A stretch of 64,000 nucleotides of DNA, from the NCBI GenBank assembly GCA_011390275.1, contig JAABST010000013.1:31067-95066 (forward strand). The letters are read 5' to 3'. The DNA is from Geitlerinema sp. S16. GTDB taxonomy: Bacteria > Cyanobacteriota > Cyanobacteriia > Cyanobacteriales > Geitlerinemataceae. The position numbers and the translations under genes were made by a program. The notes beneath the pieces are model-generated. The model worked only from the letters and a program-made list of their open reading frames with translations. It was not told where the DNA came from and did not search any database. Below are positions 18,307-28,191 of this stretch, in pieces. Each line of letters starts with the position of its first letter. Position 1 is the first letter of the stretch.

Positions 18307-19785
18307 ATGTCCGATAACAATCACGTGATGATGCAGTATTTCCACTGGTATACACCGAGCGACGGTAGCCTGTGGAAGCAAGTCGAGGAGAAAGCAGAGG
18401 AACTCGCCGCTGTCGGGATTTCTGCTCTCTGGCTACCTCCGGCTTACAAAGGAAACAGCGGCGGTTTGGACATGGGGTACGGTGTTTACGACCTTTTTGA
18501 CTTAGGCGAATTCGACCAAAAAGGATCGGTACGTACGAAGTACGGCACGAAAGATGAGTACATCCGCGCGATCGAGATCGCCCATGAATTCGGCATCAAT
18601 ATCTACGCCGATGTCGTGTTTAATCACAAAATGGGCGCTGATCAGGCGGAAGATGTCGAAGCCACGCCGATGAGCATGAACGATCGCTATCAATCCCTCG
18701 GCGATCGACAAACCATCCAAGCCTGGACGAATTTCACATTTCCTGGCCGCAAGGGTAAATATTCGACGCTGGAATGGCACTGGTGGCATTTCAGCGCCAT
18801 AGATTACAACTCTTATGACGATCAGCCGGATACCATTTACCTGTTTCAAGACAAATCCTTCAATGACAACGTCGATTTAGAGCACGGCAACTACGACTAC
18901 CTCATGGGCTGCGATATTGATATTCAACATCCCGAAGTGCAGGGAGAATTGAAATACTGGGGTGAGTGGTATTACGACACAACGAAAATCGACGGGTTTC
19001 GATTCGATGCGGTCAAACACGTGTCAGGGAACTTCTTTGCGGAATGGCTCGAACACATGCGCTATCACGCCAAAGCCGACCTGTTTGCCGTGGGCGAATA
19101 TTGGTCTTACGAAATCGAGGCACTCCACAATTTTGTGACGTTAACTCAGGGGAAAGTCAGTCTTTTTGATGTGCCGCTCCAACGGAATTTTCACCTTGCC
19201 AGCCAACAAAGTGAAAATTACGACCTCAGCCAAATTTTTGAGGGAACCCTCACCCAAGGCCAATCAACCCTCGCCGTCACCTTTGTGGGAAATCAAGACA
19301 CTCAACCGCTCCAGTCCTTGGAGTCTGTGGTCGAGTCGTGGTTTAAGCCCCTAGCCTACGCGCTGATTTTGCTGCGTGAAGCGGGCTACCCCTGTATTTT
19401 CTATCCTGACTATTACGGCGCTCACTACAAGGACTACGGCAAGGATGGGAACGAGTACGAAATCTGGATGGACAGCTATCAGTGGCTGCTCGATAAGTTT
19501 CTCTTCGTCCGCAAAACCTATGCCTACGGCGATCAGTACGACTATTTCGACCATCCCAATACGATCGGCTGGACGCGCCTCGGCACGGAAGAATGTCCCG
19601 GCGGGATCGCCGTCGTACTCAGCAATAGCGGCGACGGCTGGAAGTCAATGGAGACGGGATCGCCCAAAACGACCTACACCGACATCACCGAACACATTAA
19701 GGAGACAATTACCACCGACGATCGCGGCTGGGCGGAATTCCGCTGTAATGGCGGGTCGGTTTCGGTGTGGGTTCCGCAAGGCTGA
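18307..19785 (+). CDS. Cytoplasmic alpha-amylase, GH13 family
   Basis: Hydrolyses internal alpha-1,4 bonds of glycogen or maltodextrins; no signal peptide, so it is cytosolic like E. coli AmyA, which it resembles (HVMMQYFHWY start and FVGNQDTQPLQSLE...WFKPLAYALILLRE). Catalytic residues are Asp234 (GFRFDAVKH), Glu264 (VGEYW) and Asp331 (GNQD). In conserved region IV the almost universal His before the last Asp is Gln330, giving NQD for NHD. 492 residues is a normal length. The start is an ATG with a GGGGAGA site 6 bases upstream. It converges with the exoprotein gene with a 47-bp gap. Confidence 0.92.
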   Translation: MSDNNHVMMQYFHWYTPSDGSLWKQVEEKAEELAAVGISALWLPPAYKGNSGGLDMGYGVYDLFDLGEFDQKGSVRTKYGTKDEYIRAIEIAHEFGINIYADVVFNHKMGADQAEDVEATPMSMNDRYQSLGDRQTIQAWTNFTFPGRKGKYSTLEWHWWHFSAIDYNSYDDQPDTIYLFQDKSFNDNVDLEHGNYDYLMGCDIDIQHPEVQGELKYWGEWYYDTTKIDGFRFDAVKHVSGNFFAEWLEHMRYHAKADLFAVGEYWSYEIEALHNFVTLTQGKVSLFDVPLQRNFHLASQQSENYDLSQIFEGTLTQGQSTLAVTFVGNQDTQPLQSLESVVESWFKPLAYALILLREAGYPCIFYPDYYGAHYKDYGKDGNEYEIWMDSYQWLLDKFLFVRKTYAYGDQYDYFDHPNTIGWTRLGTEECPGGIAVVLSNSGDGWKSMETGSPKTTYTDITEHIKETITTDDRGWAEFRCNGGSVSVWVPQG

Positions 19786-19832
19786 GTCCGAAACGCACTA
19801 CATCAATCTAAAGCGACGATCGAGCATCGAAC

Positions 19833-22640
19833 TCATCCCCGAGTCTGAGCCACCTCGCACGGCTTCGGCAGAGCAGGAACCGACGATCCCTGCACCACGA
19901 GTTCGACCCCATTCGATCCCAAATTCCAGGCCGTCGCCTCGATCGCCTCCACGGTCTCCACCGACGACACCAGAGGCTGACCACCTGAGCGCGTGACGGA
20001 AGCATTCGAGGCGATCGGCTCCACCAGTGGAAACGTGACCCCAAAGGGCTGATCGGGAGCGGTCGGAGGCGCATCTTGCGACGCAAACACAAACCGATTT
20101 CCCCGTTGCACCGCCGCACACCGATCGACGATCGAGGGCGGCAAGGCAAAATCGGCGGAGAGACTCAAGAGTCCCGCGCTCACCGTATCGACCTCAGGCG
20201 TCGTCAACTGCACAACGCCGCGAAACTGCGAACCCAGAGCAGATGTGGCGGTAATGTCGCTCTCCGGCGTCAGAAACAGACGAAATTCTGTGCCAAAAAT
20301 GCCCTCAGCAGCGATCGCCACCCGTCCCCCAAAACCAAACAGGGCATTTGCAGTAATGTCGCTGTTTTCCAGCGCGGTCAGGGTATCGGTGGCAATGGTG
20401 ATGTTGCCACCATTGGTGGATAGAGAATCGGTGGCGATCGTGGCTTGGTCGCGCAGGCGTAAGTCGCGATGGTTGAGGATAATGTTTCCACCAGCTCCAA
20501 TCTGGCTAGAGGCGACGATCGTCGCTCCATCAAGGGTCAGACGATCGCTATTCAGGATGACGCTGCCCGCATTGCCCAAACCCTCGCCATTGACCTGAAT
20601 CGTTGCTCCCTGTTGAATCCGCAAATCGGGCGTAGAGATGTTGATGTTGCCTCCTGACCCCGTGGCGGTCGAGAAATTAACACCACCGGAGTTTGCTGTG
20701 ATTCTGGAACGCCCTGATGCGGAAGCATGGCCGCTCAGTTCCACGAGATCACTCGCGGCGATCGTCACTGCACCGCCCTGACCACCCCCTTTGGTGGACG
20801 CGGAAATTTCCGCGCCGTTCGCGAGACTTAAACGCGCGGTGACAATCTCAATACTTCCCGCCGGAGCATCGCTAAATGTATCGCTGGTGATGGCGCTGCT
20901 AAACGGATTTAGCTCTGTTCCTTCGGCCAGGATCTCGATCGACTCTGTTGCCTCAATTCGCACCAGTCCCCCGGCTCCTCCCACGTCTAAAGCCACATCC
21001 GTCAGCACCGCACCGCTCTGGGAGACAATTTCCGCATCCCGTTCAATCCGCAGGCGATCGGTGTAAATCATTGCCGCACCACTCGCACCGGTGGAGCCGA
21101 TCGTATTTAGCAAAACACCACCGGGTACAAATGCGCCCACCGGTGTTCCGCTTAACAAAATATCCGCAGCATGGAGCGTCACGTTACCGCCCTGCTGCGG
21201 TGTAAAGGTCGTGGAGGCGAGAAAGCTACCGTCTATAAGGTTGAGCGTTGGGGTGGTGATATCTAGGTCGCCAATTGCGCCCGAGGAGCCAAACGCACCG
21301 ATCGTTGAGATACTCGATCCAGATAGATTGATCGCATCTCGCGCCACGATCGCGATCGGGCCGCCCGCGCCGTCCCCAAAGGTAGATGAGAGCAGGAACG
21401 ACCCATCGGAGAAATCGATTTGCCCTGCGGCGATCGAAACGGAACCCGCATCACCCTGATCTGCCGTACCTGAAAAAATCCCCCCAAAGCGAAGATCTGG
21501 GGGGAGCTGGCCGGTCAATGCACCCCCCACATACACCTGTTGCAGCATTTCGTACCCCAGCCCCGAGGCGGTCAGCCGATCGCCGATCTGGAGCTGGATG
21601 TCGCCCGCGCGACCGCGCCCGAAGGTCATGCTCGACAGCCATGATCCACCCGAAAGGCTGAGATCGTTCGCCACCACGCGCAGCCCTGCGCCATCTTGTT
21701 CGCCCAAAGTATCGGCAATCAGTGCCGATCCGGCGGTCAGCGCGATCTGATCGCCCGACACCACCAGCACGCCACCCCCATCACCCGCTGTACTCACGAT
21801 CGCGTTTTGTAAATTAATCTCGCCCGTTAGCGCTCCCTGGAAGTTACCCGCCTCCGCGATTAGGCCAACATCTCCCGATCGTGCCACCAGGGCGATCGTC
21901 CCGCCCGGAGCGGATAACTGCGCCTCAGATAGCGTCAGATTTGCCCCGGCCAAGCGTAGGGTTTCCCCGATCAGGACGGCCATGTCTCCCGAAATGCCTA
22001 GCGTTCCGAATTCGCTGAGTCCGAGGCCGATCGGGGCGGAGACAGTAAGCAATTGACGATCGGGCGGCGTGGTCGATAGCCAGCGGCTGCCATCTTCAAA
22101 TAATACCGAGTTGGCGGTACTTAAGGTTAAAGAGCCTGACACATCCACCTGCGCGGTGTCTCCCCAGCGAATTCCGTTGGGATTGAGCAAAAATAGGTTG
22201 GCGCTGCTGCGTAGCGTTCCGGCGATCGTGCTGCTGTTAGAACCCGTGACGCGAGCAAACACGTTGGCCACGTCAGGCACAGTCTCAAAGTTGGCGCTGG
22301 TGTCGGGCGCGATGTTGAACTCGATAAAGCTATGAAACAGGTTCGAGCCGCGTTGTGTCCCCCCAGTGATCGATAGGGTTGAGGCATTGCCCGAACCGGG
22401 AACGATCGTCGAGGCGTCGGGTAAGCTCGCATCTGGCACAATTTGCCCGTGGGCGGGGACGCGAATCGCACCTAAAACGACAATCCAGACAAATCCGATA
22501 CCGGCTGTAAACCCTTGCTTCAGAACGAATTGCAGGGTGGAATAGGGCGATCGAGCTGGGCGTTTTAATCGAGGCGAAGCGTCTTCTCGGAATGATGTTG
22601 TTAACTGACTTACCGGGCGATCAATCCATTGGAATTCCAT
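19833..22640 (-). CDS. Two-partner-secretion-type exoprotein (filamentous haemagglutinin N-terminal domain)
   Basis: A 935-residue predicted secreted beta-helix protein. After a basic N-terminus and a hydrophobic export segment (~45-65, ending near PAHGQIV) comes the TPS domain with ITGGTQRGSNLFHSF and FLLNPNGIRWG (near 155), the motifs recognised by TpsB-type outer-membrane transporters. The rest is repetitive, with many GG/N-rich turns (SGGNINI, GGNITIATD) typical of a right-handed beta-helix. The C-terminal RCAAVQRGNRFVF segment is common in cyanobacterial members. No TpsB gene is in the window, so export depends on a transporter elsewhere. A possible Fur-box half lies 47 bp upstream. Confidence 0.88.
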   Translation of the reverse strand: MEFQWIDRPVSQLTTSFREDASPRLKRPARSPYSTLQFVLKQGFTAGIGFVWIVVLGAIRVPAHGQIVPDASLPDASTIVPGSGNASTLSITGGTQRGSNLFHSFIEFNIAPDTSANFETVPDVANVFARVTGSNSSTIAGTLRSSANLFLLNPNGIRWGDTAQVDVSGSLTLSTANSVLFEDGSRWLSTTPPDRQLLTVSAPIGLGLSEFGTLGISGDMAVLIGETLRLAGANLTLSEAQLSAPGGTIALVARSGDVGLIAEAGNFQGALTGEINLQNAIVSTAGDGGGVLVVSGDQIALTAGSALIADTLGEQDGAGLRVVANDLSLSGGSWLSSMTFGRGRAGDIQLQIGDRLTASGLGYEMLQQVYVGGALTGQLPPDLRFGGIFSGTADQGDAGSVSIAAGQIDFSDGSFLLSSTFGDGAGGPIAIVARDAINLSGSSISTIGAFGSSGAIGDLDITTPTLNLIDGSFLASTTFTPQQGGNVTLHAADILLSGTPVGAFVPGGVLLNTIGSTGASGAAMIYTDRLRIERDAEIVSQSGAVLTDVALDVGGAGGLVRIEATESIEILAEGTELNPFSSAITSDTFSDAPAGSIEIVTARLSLANGAEISASTKGGGQGGAVTIAASDLVELSGHASASGRSRITANSGGVNFSTATGSGGNINISTPDLRIQQGATIQVNGEGLGNAGSVILNSDRLTLDGATIVASSQIGAGGNIILNHRDLRLRDQATIATDSLSTNGGNITIATDTLTALENSDITANALFGFGGRVAIAAEGIFGTEFRLFLTPESDITATSALGSQFRGVVQLTTPEVDTVSAGLLSLSADFALPPSIVDRCAAVQRGNRFVFASQDAPPTAPDQPFGVTFPLVEPIASNASVTRSGGQPLVSSVETVEAIEATAWNLGSNGVELVVQGSSVPALPKPCEVAQTRG

Positions 22641-22686
22641 AGTTTTTCAACGTAGAAGTATCGATCACCGGATCTGAAATACTTCC

Positions 22687-22698
22687 ATGATAATCATT
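22687..22698. promoter_or_regulatory. Possible Fur-box core upstream of the exoprotein gene
   Basis: ATGATAATCATT is identical to the central 12 bases of the 19-bp Fur consensus; the outer bases do not match. It lies 47 bp before the ATG of the exoprotein gene, within the 239-bp region shared with the divergent purL. Suggestive only. Confidence 0.35.
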
Positions 22699-22879
22699 GA
22701 AAATGATGCTTTTTCCTGATTTCAGCGCGGATTGCGCTCAAGACGGGCTTGGGGTGGGTCACCGATTCAGACGACCGCTATGCCCCACAGAATCAGGATG
22801 AGAGCAAAACCAGAGCGAAACCAGAGCGACAACACCCGGATACAATGAACCCTGTGGTTCTCAGCCGTGTCCTAAATCT

Positions 22880-25195
22880 ATGTCAACCGTGCCCGACTCC
22901 CCGTTTTCGCCTGAAGAAATTGCATCTGAAGGCATCAAACCCGACGAATATAACGAAATCGTCGATCGCCTTGGGCGACATCCCAACAAAGCCGAGCTGG
23001 GGATGTTCGGCGTGATGTGGTCAGAACACTGCTGCTATAAAAACTCGCGGCCTTTGTTGAGCCAGTTTCCGACGACAGGCGATCGCGTTCTGGTCGGCCC
23101 CGGCGAAAATGCGGGCGTCGTGGACTTCGGCGACGGTATCCGCCTCGCGTTTAAGATCGAATCGCACAATCATCCGTCGGCGATCGAGCCGTTCCAGGGC
23201 GCAGCCACCGGTGTTGGCGGCATTTTGCGCGACATCTTCACGATGGGCGCCCGCCCGATCGCCGCGCTCAATTCACTGCGCTTCGGTCATCTCGAAGACG
23301 CCCGCAACCGCCGAATTTTTCAAGGCGTAGTTGATGGGATCGCCACGTACGGGAATTGTTTTGGTGTGCCGACCGTCGGCGGTGAGGTGTACTTCGACCC
23401 GGCCTATAGCGGTAACCCGCTGGTGAATGCGATGGCGATCGGGCTGATGGAAACCGATGAGATCGTCAAATCCGGCGCGTCCGGTATCGGCAATCCCGTG
23501 ATTTATGTCGGCTCCACCACCGGGCGCGACGGCATGGGCGGCGCGAGTTTCGCCAGCGCCGAGCTAACCGATGACTCGATGGACGATCGCCCTGCCGTCC
23601 AGGTCGGTGATCCGTTCCTCGAAAAATGCCTGGTCGAAGCCTGCCTCGAAGCCTTCAAAACCGGCGCGGTGGTGGCCGCGCAAGACATGGGCGCAGCGGG
23701 TCTGACCTGCTCCACGTCGGAAATGGCCGCTAACGGTGGTGTCGGCATCGAGCTTGATCTCGATAAGATCCCGTCGCGGGAAACGGGCATGGTTCCCTAC
23801 GAATATTTGCTGTCGGAATCCCAGGAACGGATGCTGTTTGTGGGCGCGAAGGGTCGCGAGCAAGAACTGATCGATATTTTTGAGAATTGGGGTTTACAAG
23901 CGGTGGTCGCCGGTCGCGTGGTGGAGGAACCGGTGGTGCGGATTCTCTGGCATGGCGAAGTGGCAGCGAATATCCCCGCGTCGGCGCTGACGAGCAATAC
24001 GCCGCTGTATAAACGTGAAGTGATGGTCGAGCCGCCGGAGTATGCCCAAACTGCGTGGGCGTGGTCGGTGGATTCGCTGCCCGACGCCAGTGCTACGGGA
24101 ATCACGATCGCCGATCAAACCCAAACCTGGAGCGACGTGCTCCTGACCCTGCTCGACACCCCGAGCCTCGCCTCGAAACGCTGGGTTTACCGCCAGTATG
24201 ACCACCAGGTGCAAAACAACACCGTTCTGGTTCCCGGTGGTGGTGACGCGGCGGTGATTCGCTTGCGATCGGTTCTCGGTGGCGCGGAGTCTGAAACCCA
24301 ACGCGGCTGTGCGGCGACGGTGGATTGCAATTCGCGCTATGTCTATCTCGATCCCCACGAAGGCGCAAAATACGTGGTGGCGGAAGCGGCACGGAACCTA
24401 AGCTGCGTCGGAGCCGAACCGGTGGCCGTGACCGATAACCTTAATTTTGGTAGCCCTGAAAAGCCGATCGGCTATTGGCAACTCGCATCGGCCTGCGCCG
24501 GTTTGTCCGAGGCTTGCACCGCCTTTAACACCCCGGTCACCGGTGGTAATGTTTCGCTCTACAACGAAACCCTCGACTCCACCGGCAAACCGACACCGAT
24601 CTATCCGACACCGGTGGTCGGCATGGTTGGCCTAGTCGAAGATGTGGCGAAAGTCGTCGGTCAGGCATTTCAAAGCGAAGGCGACGTGATTTATCTACTC
24701 GGTGCCAAGCAAGTGCCGACCCTGGGCGCGTCGGAATATCTGGCGACGATTCACGGCACGATCGCCGGAAAACCGCCGCGCGTAGACTACGACGCCGAAC
24801 TCGCAGTACAGGCCGCCTGTCGTACGGGGATTCGTTCCGGCTGGGTTCGATCGGCGCATGATTGCGCGGAGGGCGGTCTGGCGGTGGCGATCGCGGAGTC
24901 GTGCATCGCGGGCGGCATCGGCGCGAGCGTGGATGTGGCGAATGTCGCTAGCGGCGATCGCGTTGATGCGTTGCTGTTTGGCGAAACCGGGGCGCGGATT
25001 GTCGTGTCGGTGGCACGATCAAATGTGGCGACCTGGGAAGCGTTTTTAACGGAAAACCTGGGCGAAAACTGGTGTGAACTTGGTACGGTTCATGGTTCAC
25101 AGCTAATCATCGAGAATCACGATACGGTGGTGATCGATGCAGATCTGACCACGATCGCTGATCGCTTTAACACCGCGATCGAACGGCGTTTGTAG
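22880..25195 (+). CDS. purL: Phosphoribosylformylglycinamidine synthase subunit PurL
   Basis: Fourth step of purine synthesis: FGAR plus glutamine-derived ammonia and ATP to FGAM, working with PurS and PurQ. The 771-residue length is that of the small-type PurL. Visible motifs include [16 protein letters not shown] with the catalytic His near the start, [19 protein letters not shown] and [10 protein letters not shown] in the first half, and the duplicated ATP-grasp-like second half with DNLNFG and [12 protein letters not shown]. The start is ATG at 22880. It is divergent from the exoprotein gene. PurS and PurQ are not in the window. Confidence 0.97.
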   Translation: MSTVPDSPFSPEEIASEGIKPDEYNEIVDRLGRHPNKAELGMFGVMWSEHCCYKNSRPLLSQFPTTGDRVLVGPGENAGVVDFGDGIRLAFKIESHNHPSAIEPFQGAATGVGGILRDIFTMGARPIAALNSLRFGHLEDARNRRIFQGVVDGIATYGNCFGVPTVGGEVYFDPAYSGNPLVNAMAIGLMETDEIVKSGASGIGNPVIYVGSTTGRDGMGGASFASAELTDDSMDDRPAVQVGDPFLEKCLVEACLEAFKTGAVVAAQDMGAAGLTCSTSEMAANGGVGIELDLDKIPSRETGMVPYEYLLSESQERMLFVGAKGREQELIDIFENWGLQAVVAGRVVEEPVVRILWHGEVAANIPASALTSNTPLYKREVMVEPPEYAQTAWAWSVDSLPDASATGITIADQTQTWSDVLLTLLDTPSLASKRWVYRQYDHQVQNNTVLVPGGGDAAVIRLRSVLGGAESETQRGCAATVDCNSRYVYLDPHEGAKYVVAEAARNLSCVGAEPVAVTDNLNFGSPEKPIGYWQLASACAGLSEACTAFNTPVTGGNVSLYNETLDSTGKPTPIYPTPVVGMVGLVEDVAKVVGQAFQSEGDVIYLLGAKQVPTLGASEYLATIHGTIAGKPPRVDYDAELAVQAACRTGIRSGWVRSAHDCAEGGLAVAIAESCIAGGIGASVDVANVASGDRVDALLFGETGARIVVSVARSNVATWEAFLTENLGENWCELGTVHGSQLIIENHDTVVIDADLTTIADRFNTAIERRL

Positions 25196-25215
25196 GATTG
25201 CAGCGACAGGTTGCA

Positions 25216-25246
25216 GCGTTGGGCGCAGGGCAATGCGACCCAACGC
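25216..25246 (+). terminator. Hairpin after purL
   Basis: GCGTTGGG (25216-25223) pairs with CCCAACGC (25239-25246) around a 15-nt loop, about 20 bp after the purL stop. The sequence after it is T-rich (atttatttttgtcttt). A plausible intrinsic terminator. Confidence 0.5.
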
Positions 25247-25304
25247 GAGCCATTTATTTTTGTCTTTGTTTTAATCGAGTCAAGCCAAACCATTACCGAT
25301 CGCC

Positions 25305-27116
25305 ATGACTGAAACCATTTCGACCGATCGCGCTATCTCGACAAATCTTAGCCAAGACTGGGATCTGTCCGATTTATATGCTGGACTCGACGACCCCAAA
25401 ATTGACGCCGATCTCGCCGAACTTCAAGCTCGATCCAGCGAATTTCGTTTGACCTATCGCGGCAATGTTGCGATGTTGGGCGCGGGCGAAATTGCCGAAG
25501 CGTTGCAACAGCTCGAAGCGATCGGGCAAAAAACCGATTACATCGTCGCCTATCCGATGTTGACGTTTTCGGCGAATACCCGCAATGAACAGGCGAAACA
25601 GGTGCAAGATCGCCTCCTCGAAGCGGCCACGGATTTGGAAAATCTGCTGCTGTTTTTCGAGCTAGAGTTGAAAAATATCAGCGTCGAACGGCTGACCAAA
25701 CTGCAAGCGAATCCCGCCCTCGCCGACTATCACCACTACCTCCACCGGATCGCTATTGACCGCCCACATAAGCTATCTGAAGACGTTGAACAAACCCGCA
25801 ATAAAGACAGCCTCACGGGTCGTCAAGCCTTTGTACAACTGCGATCGGTGCATCTCGGCGAGCAGGAATATTCCCCGGTCACCCGCGCGGATGGCAGCAG
25901 CGCCACCACCGACGCCGAACTCAGTGCCCTGCTCTACGACGCCGACCCCGATCGTCGTCTCGCCGCCTACACCTCGGTGCGCGATGTCCTCCAGGAACAC
26001 AATTCGCTTTACAGCTACATTCTCAACAGCGTCCTGCAAGACCACCGGCTCGAAAGCCAGATGCGATCGCACAATTCGACCCTGCATAAACAGCTCGTCG
26101 CCGATGAAGTCACCGAGTCGGTGTTTCGCGCCATTATGGACGGTACACACCAGCGCTTCGATCTGTTCCAGCGCTACTACCGCATCAAAAGCAACGCCCT
26201 CAGTCAGCCGATCCGGATTTGCGATCTTTACGCTCCGTGGAGTACCGAACCGACACCCGCGATCGCCTATGACACCGGTGTCGCGACCCTGCTCGATGCC
26301 CTGACCCAGTTCGATGTTAATTACGCCCGCCGTGCGGAAGAATTTTTCCTGAATAATTGGGTTGATGCCAAGGTGCGACCCGGTAAGCGCGGCGGTGCAT
26401 TTTGCGCCTACTATCACGGGAAACACAGCTATCTGCTGATGTCTTACACCGAGGATTACAACTCGCTGTTTACCCTGGCGCACGAGATGGGGCATGGGCT
26501 GCATTTTGCCTGGATTGACGATCGCCAAACGTTTTTTAATAGCAATCCGCCCCTGGTGAGCGCTGAGGTAGCCTCCACCTTTAACGAGCTGCTGTTGCTG
26601 GATTATTTGCTCGATCGGGCAGGCGACGATCCCGCCCTGCGTCGCGCTTTGCTCACCCAACATATCGAAGATCTGCTCAATCTGATCTTCCGCCAAAGCA
26701 CGATCAGCCGCCTGGAACTGGCGCTGAATGAACGTGCCGCCAGTGGTACGATCACCCGCGATTTCGTCAACACCACCTGGCGCGACCTCTACGCCGAACT
26801 TTGCGGCGACAGTGTCGAACTGCTCGACGCCCATCAATACGACTGGGCGCGGATCGGTCACATCTACTTCAAGCCGTTCTATTGCTACCAGTACACCGCC
26901 TCTAGCCTCGTCAGTCTCGCGTGCTACCAGCAGTATCAAAAGCAAGGTAAGAATTTTATTCCGGGTTATTTTGATCTGCTCGCGTCCGGTGGCTCCGCGA
27001 ATCAGTTTGAGTTGTTGCGGCAACACGTGGGCGTGGATCTGGAGGATACGGCGACGATCGTCAATGCGCTGAAGTACATCGAGCAGCGACTCGATGAGCT
27101 AGAAGCTACGCTGTAG
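25305..27116 (+). CDS. pepF: Oligoendopeptidase F, M3 family zinc metallopeptidase
   Basis: Cytosolic peptidase that degrades oligopeptides. The 603 residues have the M3B layout: a long helical N-terminal region and the zinc site AHEMGHGLHF (His393, Glu394, His397), with the third zinc ligand Glu in the following SAEVASTFNE helix. The C-terminal FKPFYCYQYTAS and GSANQFELLRQ segments are typical of PepF. The ATG at 25305 gives the normal N-terminus (DWDLSDLYAGLDDP). It stands alone between purL and the DUF928 gene; no signal peptide is seen. Confidence 0.94.
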   Translation: MTETISTDRAISTNLSQDWDLSDLYAGLDDPKIDADLAELQARSSEFRLTYRGNVAMLGAGEIAEALQQLEAIGQKTDYIVAYPMLTFSANTRNEQAKQVQDRLLEAATDLENLLLFFELELKNISVERLTKLQANPALADYHHYLHRIAIDRPHKLSEDVEQTRNKDSLTGRQAFVQLRSVHLGEQEYSPVTRADGSSATTDAELSALLYDADPDRRLAAYTSVRDVLQEHNSLYSYILNSVLQDHRLESQMRSHNSTLHKQLVADEVTESVFRAIMDGTHQRFDLFQRYYRIKSNALSQPIRICDLYAPWSTEPTPAIAYDTGVATLLDALTQFDVNYARRAEEFFLNNWVDAKVRPGKRGGAFCAYYHGKHSYLLMSYTEDYNSLFTLAHEMGHGLHFAWIDDRQTFFNSNPPLVSAEVASTFNELLLLDYLLDRAGDDPALRRALLTQHIEDLLNLIFRQSTISRLELALNERAASGTITRDFVNTTWRDLYAELCGDSVELLDAHQYDWARIGHIYFKPFYCYQYTASSLVSLACYQQYQKQGKNFIPGYFDLLASGGSANQFELLRQHVGVDLEDTATIVNALKYIEQRLDELEATL

Positions 27117-27293
27117 TGCTGATAGCAAATCCTGGTCAGTGCCGGTTTATGAGTCTATATCCTTGGGCGGAACTCAGGCTACATTGGACGTAAAGCATGA
27201 GAGGCTAACATACCCATTGACTTGCACGTCTTTGGAATACTGAGCCTCTGGGGTGTTATTAGCCATCTCGACCCTGCTATTTGGTATGTTTTT

Positions 27294-28154
27294 ATGCAGT
27301 CTGTTCGCTTATTTCCGTCACACATCACCCGTCTATTCTCGTCGCTAATCGATCGCCTGTTTCCCAAAATATGGCAACCGTTAATGACGCTCGCCATTTT
27401 GGGCGTGACGATCGCGGCGATTATTCTGGGTTCCATCCAACAAGGCGTCGCGATCGAGTTCACCCCGCCCGATCGCAACGCCCCCGGTCGCGTGATCATC
27501 GATGGCGGTGGCGCACGCTTTAGCGCCGATAGTTTGCCGAGTCGTGGCGTACCGTCCCAGCCGATCGATGGTGGTGGCGCACGCTTCAGCGATTTTGACT
27601 TAACGATCACAGGCGAACGATCAATCACATCGGACGGTATGGAATGCCCCGTTACGGCCTTAATTCCCGCTGCAAATTCTGGCCTGACTCTGTCGCCCTA
27701 TCCACGTTTCTTTTTCCATATGCCGCCTTATCCCGGTGCGTCAGTCGCGTTTCGTTTAGAAACCGAGACCGGCGATCTGGTCTACGCGACTCAGTTTGTA
27801 CCCGAAGCGCGTGACGGAACCTACGATATTGCCCTGCCCAACACGTCGAATTTGCCACCGCTGGAAGTTGGCGTGATGTACCGCTGGACGTTTGAGATTC
27901 CCGAACAGGATTTGATGCTGTCAGGGGGGATTCTGCGCGGCGAGGCTTCGACGGAGTTTGCGGCGGAACTAGAGGCGGCCTACCCGATCCAGCGTGTTCG
28001 CTTGTTAGCAGAAACTGGGATCTGGTTTGATGCCATCAGCGAGGCGGCTGATCTCGTGCGTGGCGATCGCAGTCGTCCTGCTTACCAGCGATTGTGGAGT
28101 GAACTGCTTCAATCGGTTGATCTTCAGAAGATTGGCGATCGACCTCTACTGTAA
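27294..28154 (+). CDS. DUF928 family protein, probably exported
   Basis: A 286-residue protein of the DUF928 family, which is largely cyanobacterial and of unknown function. Recognisable features are a hydrophobic export or anchor segment (MTLAILGVTIAAIILG, about residues 30-45), then CPVTALIPAANSGLTLSPYPRFFFHMP, VMYRWTFEIP and TGIWFDAISEAADL, which follow the family pattern. The frame extends upstream to a TTG at 27222, but the ATG at 27294 is preferred. A 9-residue block IDGGGARFS occurs twice, 22 residues apart, just after the membrane segment, showing a recent 66-bp in-frame duplication. Confidence 0.8.
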   Translation: MQSVRLFPSHITRLFSSLIDRLFPKIWQPLMTLAILGVTIAAIILGSIQQGVAIEFTPPDRNAPGRVIIDGGGARFSADSLPSRGVPSQPIDGGGARFSDFDLTITGERSITSDGMECPVTALIPAANSGLTLSPYPRFFFHMPPYPGASVAFRLETETGDLVYATQFVPEARDGTYDIALPNTSNLPPLEVGVMYRWTFEIPEQDLMLSGGILRGEASTEFAAELEAAYPIQRVRLLAETGIWFDAISEAADLVRGDRSRPAYQRLWSELLQSVDLQKIGDRPLL

Positions 28155-28191
28155 GCCTGCGATTCTTGCGATTTCTGCAATTCAACGCCGG

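Noticed and set aside
25773..27026. 417-codon open frame opposite pepF
   Set aside because: Long antisense shadow caused by codon bias in a clear M3 peptidase gene.
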